Assembly: GCA_016946835.1 (NCBI GenBank)
Contig: JACVTC010000002.1
Span: 2,557,501-2,617,500, forward strand
Source: Neocallimastix lanati (nom. inval.)
Taxonomy: Eukaryota; Neocallimastigomycota; Neocallimastigomycetes; Neocallimastigales; Neocallimastigaceae
DNA length: 60,000 bases
Direction: 5' to 3'
The notes below the pieces were generated by a model. The model was not told the origin of the DNA and did no database searches. It saw nothing but the letters and a program-made list of their open reading frames with translations. Positions 31,110-41,828 of the stretch are shown here, one piece after another; position 1 is the first letter of the stretch; each line of letters opens with the position of its first letter. The translations under genes were made by a program, and so were the position numbers.

Positions 31110-34100
31110 ATCTTAACTTCTATAAAGTTTTTTTTATATATTTATTATTTTGTTGAATTCAATATATAGGAGAATATCCATTATATATTTAATTACAAAA
31201 GGAACTTTGTCATATCACATGAATAATGTATATTAAAATTCATTACATAGAATAACATAATGTATAATAAATTAATTATTTTAAGTACAATACATCTTTT
31301 TATTTTTTTTTTTTTTTTAAAAAAAAAAAACCCTATATTTTGATAGTTTAAATTATTTTACTAAACACAATTTTTTTTTATTTACTTTTTATATCCCTTT
31401 TTTTCTAAAAAAAAAAAAAAAAAAAAAGTAAATATAAAAATAAAAAATAAAAAAACAATATTTTATGTATAAAATATACTTACATACAATTTATATTATA
31501 TCATTTTCTAAAATTTACTATTATTAACGATATATGAAAATTCTGTTCAAATACTATTTTTGTTAATATTATTTCAAAGTTTTTGATTTTTCTTTGTATT
31601 TAAATAATTAATTTAAAAAAAAAAAAAATTACTATAAATATACATAAAAGATCGAAATATTACATTATTGTTACATTCAAACAAAATATTGGCTAATATT
31701 AAAAAATTAAAATGTAATTAATGTAATTATAAAAATTTAATATTAAAAATTTGTTATTGCTTACACTATTATATTATATAATGATATATTAGAATTAATA
31801 TGAATATGTATTAATGGATAATACATATAACGAATAAAAATTAATTAAATTTTTAATTTAATTAAATTTAATTAAATTTTATTTTATTTTATTTTATTTT
31901 ATTTGATTATTAAAAAATAATAATATTATTATTATTATATATAATTTTTGTTTTTATTGAGTTTCATTGTTTAAAAAAAAAATTAAAAGTTATTTATATA
32001 TTTATATTTTTGTATATAAACAATATATCTATTTTTCTTCTTTAAAATATATTTGTTATATTATGTTATATTTTTAAATGGTATTATAAATATTTTTTTA
32101 AATGATTTTATTTTTTAAGCCATATTAAAAATATTAAATAGAAGCGAAAACACATAATATTTCGTTAAATATTAAATATTAATATAACATAATTCTAATA
32201 ATCATTATCTTTTAAAATAATATATGCATATATTTATGCGTATGGAATATATTATGGCTTAAACAATATTTTTAATACCAAGATTAAATATTATATCAAA
32301 AAATGTAAACAATATTAAAGAATAAAAATAAAAATAAAATAAAATACTAAAAATTAAATAAACTGTCTTTATTATGCATTTAAACTTGGAACTTTAAATT
32401 TGAATATAAATGGGTATAAAAACAATATTTTAATTTTATTTTTTTTTTTTTTTTTTTTTTTTTTGATATCAAATAATATAGAATTACAATATTTATTATT
32501 TTTAAATTGATTCATTCTTTAATTAAAATTTATAAAAAAAATAATAATAAACTACTTATATTTAGATGTTTTCATTTCAAAATAATAATAATAATCCATT
32601 AAATTTATTTATTTATATGTTGTAATGAAAAAAAAAATTTTTTTCTAAAAAAAAATATAAAAATTAATAAATAAATCGTGACATGATTATGACCTTTTTT
32701 GTGGATATTTATTTCCATATTTAATTCAATTACAAAGCAAATCATTATGTATTAGTGACACTAAACATACTTTTTATAGTTCATATTATTATATATAAAT
32801 AATCTAATTTTAAGTTTAAATAAATAAATATAATAATTTTATCATTCTTTTATTTTATGAGTTTTAAATATAATATTATATTAATATTTTTTGTAATTTA
32901 TATATTAGTAATTTATGTTAAAGAAATAGAGAAAGTAGAGAATAATTAAATATTATTAAATATTATAGCGAAGAATATAATTATTTGAAATCGATATTAA
33001 TTTATTTTAATTATAATTTCCATAGTATTTATTTAATATTACATAAGAAAAATTATTATGAAAATATTCATTATATTATTCATCTTCATTAAAAAAAAAT
33101 TTTTTTTTCATATAAAAGTTTATTTATTAAAAATATAATAAAATAAAATAAATAAAGTAAATAGAAATATTAAACTATCATTCATTCAAATAATAAAAAG
33201 TTTTTTTTTTTAAAAAAATTTAAAATATTATATATATATATGTTTTTTTTTTAAAAAAAAAAAAAAAAAAATTAAAATATTATATATATATTTTAGATAG
33301 TTTTAATTAATTTTTTTTTAGAAATTATTTCTAATTAAAATATTTTCAATATAGATGTATTTTTTTATACTTTTTAAGATATTAATTATAAAAAAAAATA
33401 TAAAAATTTTCTATCATATTTAATAATACCATATAAATTATAAATATTTATTTGTACTTTATTGATGACTATTACAATACTTTCAATAATATAAGGTTAA
33501 CTTTTACTCTTGCAGTGTTGTTTTTTTTGTAAAATATATCAATTTTAAAATATTTTTTTTTAAATTTTTTTTTAAAATAATTTTTTTTTATTTATATTAG
33601 TTTATTTTTATTAATATTTTTTCGTAAATAATTTTTTTTTTGGTTTATTTTATTATTATCTTTTCTTTTTCTTTTTTAGAAAAATAGAAAAAGTTAACAT
33701 AATTTTAGCAATTAGGTTATTTATATATATTATATAATGCCTTTAAAAATAATTTTAATTTTATTAATATATTTATATAATAATAAAAAAAAAGTATATT
33801 AATTTAAAACTATAATTATTTTTAAATCATAATTAAAATTATGATAATAGTAGAAATTTAAAAATTAAGCATGCTAAAACTAATACTAATATTAATATCA
33901 TAATAATCAAATCATACTGATTTAATTTAGCTTAAAAAGATTACAAGTTTTATTAAATAATTTATATAGAAGTTTATATAAAGAAAATTATCATTATTAT
34001 TTTTTATTATTTTGTAACTTCATGAAGGCTCTAATATTATTATTAATTATTACATATTCTAATATTTATTTAATAATTTAATAATAAATATTTCTTTTTT

Positions 34101-35813
34101 AAAAAAATATATATATTTATACTCATAAATATTCAAGCTGAATCACTATAATTGAATTATAAAATATATATATTCTTTTTGTTAAATAAATGGTTTAATG
34201 TTTAATTAAAGTATAAATATGAATTTAATATTATAATATTAAATTCCATTTTATATTTTTTTTATATTTTATATATTTTAGTTTTAAATTTTCATAAACT
34301 TTTTTATTGTAATTATTATTTATTATTTTGCCTTATATATATTTAATGAATTCCTAATTCATACAATACTAGAATCAAAGTTGACAGTCGATGTAGTTAA
34401 GATACTAATAAAATTGAAATATATATATATCTTATATTTATCATTTCCTATATATTATTTATTCATATATATATATTATATATGAATAAATAATAATTTT
34501 ATGCTATTTAATATCAATAATTTTTAATTAACTATTAAGTTTTATTTTTTCTTTTAATGTTATCAGCATATATATTTACTCTGTTATTATATTTTATATC
34601 ATATACTTTTTTTTATTTGAACTAGTAAAGTTTAATTAATTTTTTCATTATTTTAAAATATATTATTATCTATTAATAATATATAACTTTATATAATATT
34701 TAATTTGTAAAAAAAATAAAAATAAAATAAAATAAAATAAAATATAAAAAATAATAAAAATAAAATAAAATAAATAGAAAATAATAATAAATAAAAAATA
34801 AAATAAGAATAAAATAAAAATCAATTAAATTCAATTATAAGATTTAGATTTAATTATTAATAAAGAAAAAAAAAAAAGTAATTAAAAAAAATTTTATACT
34901 TATGTTAATATATTATAATATATATTATCAATATAATTATTATTAATATAATAGTTATTTATATTATAATTTTTATTATTTATTAATTATTTACTATTAA
35001 AAAAAAAACAATAATAAATAAAAATAAATTAAATAATTTATAAAATATTAAGTAAAAAAAAAAGTAAATTTAAAAATCATATAAATATAAAAAAATAATT
35101 TAAAAATTCTTTTTTCTTTTTTAATTCTTAGATAATTTTACTTTTTTTTATTTAATAAATAAAAAAAATAAGAATTATAGCAAAAAACGAAAACCTCTAA
35201 AAAACCTTGAAATAATTTTTTTTGTATAAGTAAATATTGAATAAATAAAATAAAAATTATAAAAATAATTAAAGGAAAATAATTTGAAGAAAAAAAAAAG
35301 AAATAAAATAAGAGGCAAACAAAAATTAATAAGAAGTAGATAAATAAAAATAGAATAAATAAATAAACATATTAGTAGAGGCGAAGTAAACAAACAAAAA
35401 TGAAATTTAAATTGATCATAGAAAAAAAAATTGAAAGAAAAATAAATAATAAAAATTAATATAAATATTAATAAAAATAATAATAATGATACAAATAGTA
35501 ATAAGTTTGAGAAGAAGAATTGTTCAAATAGTGAAAAAAAGTATTAATAATAAATATTGAACAAATACAAAACAATTAAAAATTAGTATATTTATAAAGT
35601 AATATAAACATGAAAAAGAAAAAGTAAACAATTTAAAAGATTGAACTGAAGTTGGAATAAAATATTAGCAAAATGTTAATCATACATCATAAACAAAGAT
35701 GTATGATAGATCAAATTAAAAAAAAAATAAAATAAATAAATAAAAGTAAATTAAAATAATATATTAATAATATTTTTATTTAATAAAAAAAAAAATTTAG
35801 ATAATAAATAAAT

Positions 35814-36194
35814 ATGTCTTGGCAAGCTTACGTTGACCAAAACCTTCTTGGTACTGGTAAAATCGCTCAAGCAGCTATTCATGGTCATGATGGAAGTACC
35901 TGGGCTACTTCAGCTGGATTCGCAGTCAGTGCCACTGAATTCCAAAATTTAATTAAGGCTTTTAAGGATCCATCTGGTATTCGTACTAGTGGTTTACATA
36001 TCAATGGTAAGAAGTACATTGCCCTTAGAGCTGATGACAGAAGTATCTATGCTAAGGCCGGTAATGATGGTTGTGCCTGTGTTAAAACTAATCAAGCTGT
36101 TCTTATTGGTACCTATGTTGAACCAACTCAACCAGGAGAAGCTACTAAGATTGTTGAATCATTAGCTGATTACCTTATTAGTGTTAACTACTAG
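35814..36194 (+). CDS. PFY1: Profilin
   Basis: Single-exon gene of 126 residues, the usual profilin length. It starts MSWQAYVDQNLLGTGKI, the canonical N-terminus that with the C-terminal helix forms the poly-proline binding face. It continues with an LRADDRSIYAKAG segment matching the family's conserved region before the C-terminal helix, and ends EATKIVESLADYLISVNY. Profilin binds G-actin, promotes nucleotide exchange and delivers monomers to formins. Codon use is clearly less AT-biased than in neighbouring genes (GGT, GCC, AAG and ACC are frequent), as expected for a highly expressed gene. No intron is needed. The start follows a 5' flank of A-rich sequence after AAATAAAT. Confidence 0.97.
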   Translation: MSWQAYVDQNLLGTGKIAQAAIHGHDGSTWATSAGFAVSATEFQNLIKAFKDPSGIRTSGLHINGKKYIALRADDRSIYAKAGNDGCACVKTNQAVLIGTYVEPTQPGEATKIVESLADYLISVNY

Positions 36195-36690
36195 GTTAAA
36201 TGTTAATATAATTTGTTTTAAAAAATGTCAAGTTCCTAAAGAAAAATAAAAAAAAAAAAAAAAAGAAAATAAAAGTCCAAAAAAAAAAAAAAAAGGAAAA
36301 TTAATATCAACAAAAATATTTAAAGATAAAATTTATATATAATAATTTAAAGAAAATTTAGTTTTCTAAAACAATAATTGTAAAAATAATTTATAAGAAA
36401 TTATTATATTAAAATTTAATCATAATTAAATAAGAAAAATAAACAAAAAATATTACATAAATACAATACAATAAAAAAAATAAATAAAAAAAAATATCTT
36501 AAAAAATATAAAAAATTAAAGATTGTTATTCTTTAGATTATTGTGTCTTCTGTGTTTATTTTTTTTTTTTTTATTTTTTATTTTTATTAATTTATTTATT
36601 TATTTATTTATTTATTAACGAAGTATATTATTAAATGAGATTCTTAATTAACTACTTCTCAATAAGTCTAAAAAAGAAAGTAATTCTTTT
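36195..36690. other. Profilin 3' flank and target region of the LINE array
   Basis: A-rich downstream region with a poly(A) pair at 36247-36264 and 36280-36294. No gene is seen. The LINE array begins about 510 bp after the profilin stop codon. Confidence 0.7.
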
Positions 36691-36703
36691 AATATTAATA
36701 CAT
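36691..36703 (+). repeat. Candidate target-site duplication, left copy
   Basis: AATATTAATACAT lies immediately before the first LINE-homologous base (TGCGCACCG, encoding Cys-Ala-Pro). The same 13 bp follow the poly(A) of the third array copy at 41816-41828. Confidence 0.7.
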
Positions 36704-38209
36704 TGCGCACCGTCAAGAACTAAGTTGAAAAAAATGCTTAAGAAGGTAAATGAATGGGCTAAATTTAATATGATGAATTTTGGAATTAATAAGTGTGCAA
36801 CGATGGTGATTCGACCAGACACACCTCTTTTTCAAAATAAAAGAGATCCTACTTTTTATCTTGCTGGTCAACCAATTTCAATAACTAAATGTTATACCTA
36901 TTTAGGTATACCATTTGATAAAAGCTTATCGTTGAAACCTATTATTAAATTACTTAACTCTAAAGTAACTAAAGCTCTCTTTTCTGTTAGTAAATTTCTT
37001 TCAAATTCCAAAATTCCTATTCCATTTAAGAAGATTATAATTAACTCTTATGTACTTAGTAAAGTCTCTTACTTTGCACCTTTACTTGGTTCGAATAAAA
37101 CGAGAACAAATAATACTCAGAAATTAATTAATAAAGGATTAAGATGGATTGCAGGTATACAAAAAGCCAAATCATTTATTAATGTATATTCTATTTCAAA
37201 AGATTTACATATTCCTCCATTGTCAGCTAAGTGTGCTTTGTCTCAGGTCAAATGTTTTGATAAATGGAAAAATTCAAATTGTATTATTTCCTATTTAGTT
37301 AATAATATTCCAAAATCTAGAAAATATACATGGACAAAAGAAAGTAGAACTCTTAAACGTAAACTAGAGAAAAGAGGTAATAACGATAATAAAATCAAGG
37401 ATTTTTATTGGAAAAGAGATATGAAAATCAATTCTATTAAAGCTGAGTTTTATGACAAAAACAAATTCGAAGAAACATCAAAATTTATAAAACTTTGTTA
37501 TGACTATCCTGATCTTTCATATGGTTTCTATTGGCTATTGAGAGCACGAAGCGGATATAGATTAGATGCTAGAATTGCTAAAGCTGCAAAAATAGTGGAC
37601 CAAATGTGTCCTAATTTTTGTCCCTGTTGTAAAAGTAATAAACAATGGATAAGTCATTGGTTAATTGATTGTCCCTTTTTCAATCATACTCGTAGTAAAG
37701 TTAATGATAAAATTTTATTTTTATATAATGCTTTTTACCGTGGCAACCTAACAAATGATATTGTTAATAGTAATAATGATAATAGTAATAGTAATAATAG
37801 TAATAGTTATAATAGTAATAGTTATAATAGTAATAATAATATTAGTAATAGTATTTTTAGTAATGTTAGTAATAGTATTGAAAATAATGTGTATATTGAT
37901 TCTAGTGTGTGTAAAAAAGTGTTTAATTTCCTTCTTGGAGGTCGAAGTATTAATAACAGTACAAGGGAATGGAAGGATCTATTTAAGTGCCAGATGAAAT
38001 CAGGTGCTTATTCTGATACTCCGTTCTTAGTGGTTACTGCGGCACTTCTCCAATCGATTATACCTATTGCTATTGACCAGCAATGGTCTTTGTTCAATAG
38101 GTTCAAATCGAATCGTACTACTACTACCAAGAGCGTCAATGCTGAAGAAACAGTAAGACAGGCCAGCAGGGCTAGCGCAACCAATGAAGATCATAATTTT
38201 GTATCTTAA
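36704..38209 (+). CDS. LINE family 1 ORF2 C-terminal part, copy A (5'-truncated)
   Basis: Open frame for the end of a non-LTR retrotransposon reverse transcriptase. The LINE-derived part starts at CAPSRTKLKKMLKKVNEWAK, which in the related family follows directly after the catalytic FSDD box, so truncation is just past the active site. It contains the INKCATMV and YLG segments, the thumb region, a CPCC-x8-H-x4-C zinc-finger-like motif (zf-RVT type), an Asn/Ser run encoded by an AGT/AAT microsatellite and a C-terminal domain with FNFLLGGR. The frame extends upstream into host DNA to 36635, which would make a fusion start with no significance. No RT activity is possible without the palm motifs. 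Confidence 0.9.
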   Translation, partial: CAPSRTKLKKMLKKVNEWAKFNMMNFGINKCATMVIRPDTPLFQNKRDPTFYLAGQPISITKCYTYLGIPFDKSLSLKPIIKLLNSKVTKALFSVSKFLSNSKIPIPFKKIIINSYVLSKVSYFAPLLGSNKTRTNNTQKLINKGLRWIAGIQKAKSFINVYSISKDLHIPPLSAKCALSQVKCFDKWKNSNCIISYLVNNIPKSRKYTWTKESRTLKRKLEKRGNNDNKIKDFYWKRDMKINSIKAEFYDKNKFEETSKFIKLCYDYPDLSYGFYWLLRARSGYRLDARIAKAAKIVDQMCPNFCPCCKSNKQWISHWLIDCPFFNHTRSKVNDKILFLYNAFYRGNLTNDIVNSNNDNSNSNNSNSYNSNSYNSNNNISNSIFSNVSNSIENNVYIDSSVCKKVFNFLLGGRSINNSTREWKDLFKCQMKSGAYSDTPFLVVTAALLQSIIPIAIDQQWSLFNRFKSNRTTTTKSVNAEETVRQASRASATNEDHNFVS

Positions 38210-38240
38210 AATTATGATTAACATTGCGAAGTCAAAGTTA

Positions 38241-38264
38241 ATTATTATACTTCAGTATAATAAT
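38241..38264 (+). promoter_or_regulatory. Conserved LINE 3' UTR stem-loop
   Basis: ATTATTATACT-TC-AGTATAATAAT: an 11-bp perfect stem that as RNA folds with a C(UUCA)G-type loop. The same sequence is present in every 3' UTR retained in the window: 14637-14660, 39909-39932, 41578-41601 and 42566-42589. It is a candidate recognition structure for the LINE's own reverse transcriptase or for RNA stability; the role is inference. Confidence 0.65.
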
Positions 38265-38444
38265 GCCCTTGTGAAGTCTTACAAATATTAATTAAATGAA
38301 ACTAGAATATATTATACCATTATTTTATTTTTATTTTGTGTTTTATTTTTTGTTTATTTTTTTATCTTTTTTTTCTTTTTTATTATTTTATTACATGTAT
38401 TTTATCAAATATTTAATTAATAAAGATGAAACAAGTTTGCTGCC

Positions 38445-38476
<32 letters not shown>

Positions 38477-38485
38477 TGTGCAACG

Positions 38486-39877
38486 ATGGTGATTCGACCT
38501 GACACACCTCTTTTTCAAAATAAAAGAGATCCTACTTTTTATCTTGCTGGTCAACCAATTCCAATAACTAAATGTTATACCTATTTAGGTATACCATTTG
38601 ATAAAAGCTTATCGTTGAAACCTATTATTAAATTACTTAACTCTAAAGTAACTAAAGCTCTCTTTTCTGTTAGTAAATTTCTTTCAAATTCCAAAATTCC
38701 TATTCCATTTAAGAAGATTATAATTAACTCTTATGTACTTAGTAAAGTCTCTTACTTTGCACCTTTACTTGGTTCGAATAAAACGAGAACAAATAATACT
38801 CAGAAATTAATTAATAAAGGATTAAGATGGATTGCAGGTATACAAAAAGCCAAATCATTTATTAATGTATATTCTATTTCAAAAGATTTACATATTCCTC
38901 CATTGTCAGCTAAGTGTGCTTTGTCTCAGGTCAAATGTTTTGATAAATGGAAAAATTCAAATTGTATTATTTCCTATTTAGTTAATAATATTCCAAAATC
39001 TAGAAAATATACATGGACAAAAGAAAGTAGAACTCTTAAACGTAAACTAGAGAAAAGAGGTAATAACGATAATAAAATCAAGGATTTTTATTGGAAAAGA
39101 GATATGAAAATCAATTCTATTAAAGCTGAGTTTTATGACAAAAACAAATTCGAAGAAACATCAAAATTTATAAAACTTTGTTATGACTATCCTGATCTTT
39201 CATATGGTTTCTATTGGCTATTGAGAGCACGAAGCGGATATAGATTAGATGCTAGAATTGCTAAAGCTGCAAAAATAGTGGACCAAATGTGTCCTAATTT
39301 TTGTCCCTGTTGTAAAAGTAATAAACAATGGATAAGTCATTGGTTAATTGATTGTCCCTTTTTCAATCATACTCGTAGTAAAGTTAATGATAAAATTTTA
39401 TTTTTATATAATGCTTTTTACCGTGGCAACCTAACAAATGATATTGTTAATAGTAATAATGATAATAGTAATAGTAATAATAGTAATAATTATAATAGTA
39501 ATAATAATATTAGTAATAGTATTTTTAGTAATGTTAGTAATAGTATTGAAAATAATGTGTATATTGATTCTAGTGTGTGTGAAAAAGTGTTTAATTTCCT
39601 TCTTGGAGGTCGAAGTATTAATAACAGTACAAGGGAATGGAAGGATCTATTTAAGTGCCAGATGAAATCAGGTGCTTATTCTGATACTCCGTTCTTAGTG
39701 GTTACTGCGGCACTTCTCCAATCGATTATACCTATTGCTATTGACCAGCAATGGTCTTTGTTCAATAAGTTCAAATCGAATCGTACTACTACTACCAAGA
39801 GCGTCAATGCTGAAGAAACAGTAAGACAGGCCAGCAGGGCTAGCGCAACCAATGAAGATCATAATTTTGTATCTTAA
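38486..39877 (+). CDS. LINE family 1 ORF2 C-terminal part, copy B (5'-truncated)
   Basis: 463 codons from the first ATG after the truncation point. YLG lies at residues ~33-35, the zinc-finger-like motif at C273, C276, H285 and C290, the Asn/Ser run at ~322-345 and FNFLLGGR at ~369-376. The stop is TAA at 39875-39877. Relative to copy A it has Pro instead of Ser in GQPIPITK, Glu for Lys in VCEKV, Lys for Arg in NKFKSN, and a shorter Asn/Ser run. The frame is intact, which implies recent insertion. Confidence 0.9.
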   Translation: MVIRPDTPLFQNKRDPTFYLAGQPIPITKCYTYLGIPFDKSLSLKPIIKLLNSKVTKALFSVSKFLSNSKIPIPFKKIIINSYVLSKVSYFAPLLGSNKTRTNNTQKLINKGLRWIAGIQKAKSFINVYSISKDLHIPPLSAKCALSQVKCFDKWKNSNCIISYLVNNIPKSRKYTWTKESRTLKRKLEKRGNNDNKIKDFYWKRDMKINSIKAEFYDKNKFEETSKFIKLCYDYPDLSYGFYWLLRARSGYRLDARIAKAAKIVDQMCPNFCPCCKSNKQWISHWLIDCPFFNHTRSKVNDKILFLYNAFYRGNLTNDIVNSNNDNSNSNNSNNYNSNNNISNSIFSNVSNSIENNVYIDSSVCEKVFNFLLGGRSINNSTREWKDLFKCQMKSGAYSDTPFLVVTAALLQSIIPIAIDQQWSLFNKFKSNRTTTTKSVNAEETVRQASRASATNEDHNFVS

Positions 39878-40112
39878 AATTATGATTAACATTGCGAAGT
39901 CAAAGTTAATTATTATACTTCAGTATAATAATGCCCTTGTGAAGTCTTACAAATATTAATTAAATGAAACTAGAATATATTATACCATTATTTTATTTTT
40001 ATTTTGTGTTTTATTTTTTGTTTATTTTTTTATCTTTTTTTTCTTTTTTATTATTTTATTACATGTATTTTATCAAATATTTAATTAATAAAGATGAAAC
40101 AAGTTTGCTGCC

Positions 40113-40146
<34 letters not shown>

Positions 40147-40154
40147 GTGCAACG

Positions 40155-41546
40155 ATGGTGATTCGACCTGACACACCTCTTTTTCAAAATAAAAGAGATC
40201 CTACTTTTTATCTTGCTGGTCAACCAATTCCAATAACTAAATGTTATACCTATTTAGGTATACCATTTGATAAAAGCTTATCGTTGAAACCTATTATTAA
40301 ATTACTTAACTCTAAAGTAACTAAAGCTCTCTTTTCTGTTAGTAAATTTCTTTCAAATTCCAAAATTCCTATTCCATTTAAGAAGATTATAATTAACTCT
40401 TATGTACTTAGTAAAGTCTCTTACTTTGCACCTTTACTTGGTTCGAATAAAACGAGAACAAATAATACTCAGAAATTAATTAATAAAGGATTAAGATGGA
40501 TTGCAGGTATACAAAAAGCCAAATCATTTATTAATGTATATTCTATTTCAAAAGATTTACATATTCCTCCATTGTCAGCTAAGTGTGCTTTGTCTCAGGT
40601 CAAATGTTTTGATAAATGGAAAAATTCAAATTGTATTATTTCCTATTTAGTTAATAATATTCCAAAATCTAGAAAATATACATGGACAAAAGAAAGTAGA
40701 ACTCTTAAACGTAAACTAGAGAAAAGAGGTAATAACGATAATAAAATCAAGGATTTTTATTGGAAAAGAGATATGAAAATCAATTCTATTAAAGCTGAGT
40801 TTTATGACAAAAACAAATTCGAAGAAACATCAAAATTTATAAAACTTTGTTATGACTATCCTGATCTTTCATATGGTTTCTATTGGCTATTGAGAGCACG
40901 AAGCGGATATAGATTAGATGCTAGAATTGCTAAAGCTGCAAAAATAGTGGACCAAATGTGTCCTAATTTTTGTCCCTGTTGTAAAAGTAATAAACAATGG
41001 ATAAGTCATTGGTTAATTGATTGTCCCTTTTTCAATCATACTCGTAGTAAAGTTAATGATAAAATTTTATTTTTATATAATGCTTTTTACCGTGGCAACC
41101 TAACAAATGATATTGTTAATAGTAATAATGATAATAGTAATAGTAATAATAGTAATAATTATAATAGTAATAATAATATTAGTAATAGTATTTTTAGTAA
41201 TGTTAGTAATAGTATTGAAAATAATGTGTATATTGATTCTAGTGTGTGTGAAAAAGTGTTTAATTTCCTTCTTGGAGGTCGAAGTATTAATAACAGTACA
41301 AGGGAATGGAAGGATCTATTTAAGTGCCAGATGAAATCAGGTGCTTATTCTGATACTCCGTTCTTAGTGGTTACTGCGGCACTTCTCCAATCGATTATAC
41401 CTATTGCTATTGACCAGCAATGGTCTTTGTTCAATAAGTTCAAATCGAATCGTACTACTACTACCAAGAGCGTCAATGCTGAAGAAACAGTAAGACAGGC
41501 CAGCAGGGCTAGCGCAACCAATGAAGATCATAATTTTGTATCTTAA
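40155..41546 (+). CDS. LINE family 1 ORF2 C-terminal part, copy C (identical to B)
   Basis: Same 463-residue product as copy B with no amino-acid difference. It starts 1669 bp after copy B at the same truncation point. Either a very recent tandem duplication, or two template copies of the same truncated RNA, or an assembly duplication. Confidence 0.9.
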   Translation: MVIRPDTPLFQNKRDPTFYLAGQPIPITKCYTYLGIPFDKSLSLKPIIKLLNSKVTKALFSVSKFLSNSKIPIPFKKIIINSYVLSKVSYFAPLLGSNKTRTNNTQKLINKGLRWIAGIQKAKSFINVYSISKDLHIPPLSAKCALSQVKCFDKWKNSNCIISYLVNNIPKSRKYTWTKESRTLKRKLEKRGNNDNKIKDFYWKRDMKINSIKAEFYDKNKFEETSKFIKLCYDYPDLSYGFYWLLRARSGYRLDARIAKAAKIVDQMCPNFCPCCKSNKQWISHWLIDCPFFNHTRSKVNDKILFLYNAFYRGNLTNDIVNSNNDNSNSNNSNNYNSNNNISNSIFSNVSNSIENNVYIDSSVCEKVFNFLLGGRSINNSTREWKDLFKCQMKSGAYSDTPFLVVTAALLQSIIPIAIDQQWSLFNKFKSNRTTTTKSVNAEETVRQASRASATNEDHNFVS

Positions 41547-41778
41547 AATTATGATTAACATTGCGAAGTCAAAGTTAATTATTATACTTCAGTATAATAA
41601 TGCCCTTGTGAAGTCTTACAAATATTAATTAAATGAAACTAGAATATATTATACCATTATTTTATTTTTATTTTGTGTTTTATTTTTTGTTTATTTTTTT
41701 ATCTTTTTTTTTTTTATTATTTTATTACATGTATTTTATCAAATATTTAATTAATAAAGATGAAACAAGTTTGCTGCC

Positions 41779-41815
<37 letters not shown>

Positions 41816-41820
<5 letters not shown>

Positions 41821-41828
41821 TAATACAT
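41816..41828 (+). repeat. Candidate target-site duplication, right copy
   Basis: AATATTAATACAT directly after (overlapping the last two A of) copy C's poly(A); matches 36691-36703. Confidence 0.7.

Larger units (their letters stand above)
23290..35813. other. 12.5 kb gene-poor AT desert upstream of profilin
   Basis: I find no gene with exon structure or recognisable product. The open frames present (24553-24735 +, 27708-27986 -, 30709-31014 +, 35175-35393 -) are Phe/Leu/Ile/Lys-rich and look like composition artefacts. Contents described separately are a T-rich tandem repeat near 24.75 kb, a perfect inverted repeat at 26671-26815, a microsatellite at 27588-27661 and diverged long repeats at about 28.4-30.1 kb. 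Confidence 0.65.
36704..41817 (+). mobile_element. Head-to-tail array of three 5'-truncated LINE (family 1) copies
   Basis: Copy A is 36704-38475, copy B 38476-40144 and copy C 40145-41817. Each ends with the same 3' UTR, the terminal word GCTGCCGTT and a poly(A) tract (28, 29 and 36 A). The next copy starts directly after that poly(A), with no flanking DNA between copies. B and C begin at the same base (GTGTGCAACGATGG) and encode identical proteins; A starts 99 bp further upstream and differs by several substitutions and microsatellite length. A 13-bp match flanks only the whole array. All copies lack the endonuclease and the catalytic RT core. Confidence 0.92.

Noticed and set aside
32110-32275. 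Inverted words TTAAGCCATA / TATGGCTTAA
   Set aside because: Short match with unequal flanking sequence; not enough to call an element.
34455-34497. AT palindrome (ATTATTTATTC...GAATAAATAAT)
   Set aside because: A/T-dominated palindromes of this size are expected by chance in such sequence; no other support.
35175-35393. 72-codon minus-strand frame upstream of profilin
   Set aside because: Phe/Leu/Ile-rich by base composition; lies in A-rich 5' flanking DNA.
37755-37997. Second-frame Ile/Val-rich ORF overlapping the LINE Asn/Ser tract
   Set aside because: Off-frame reading of the AGT/AAT microsatellite.
38027-38224. Minus-strand frames repeated in each LINE copy (also 39695-39892 and 41364-41561)
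   Set aside because: Antisense shadows of the LINE ORF; conserved only because the copies are nearly identical.
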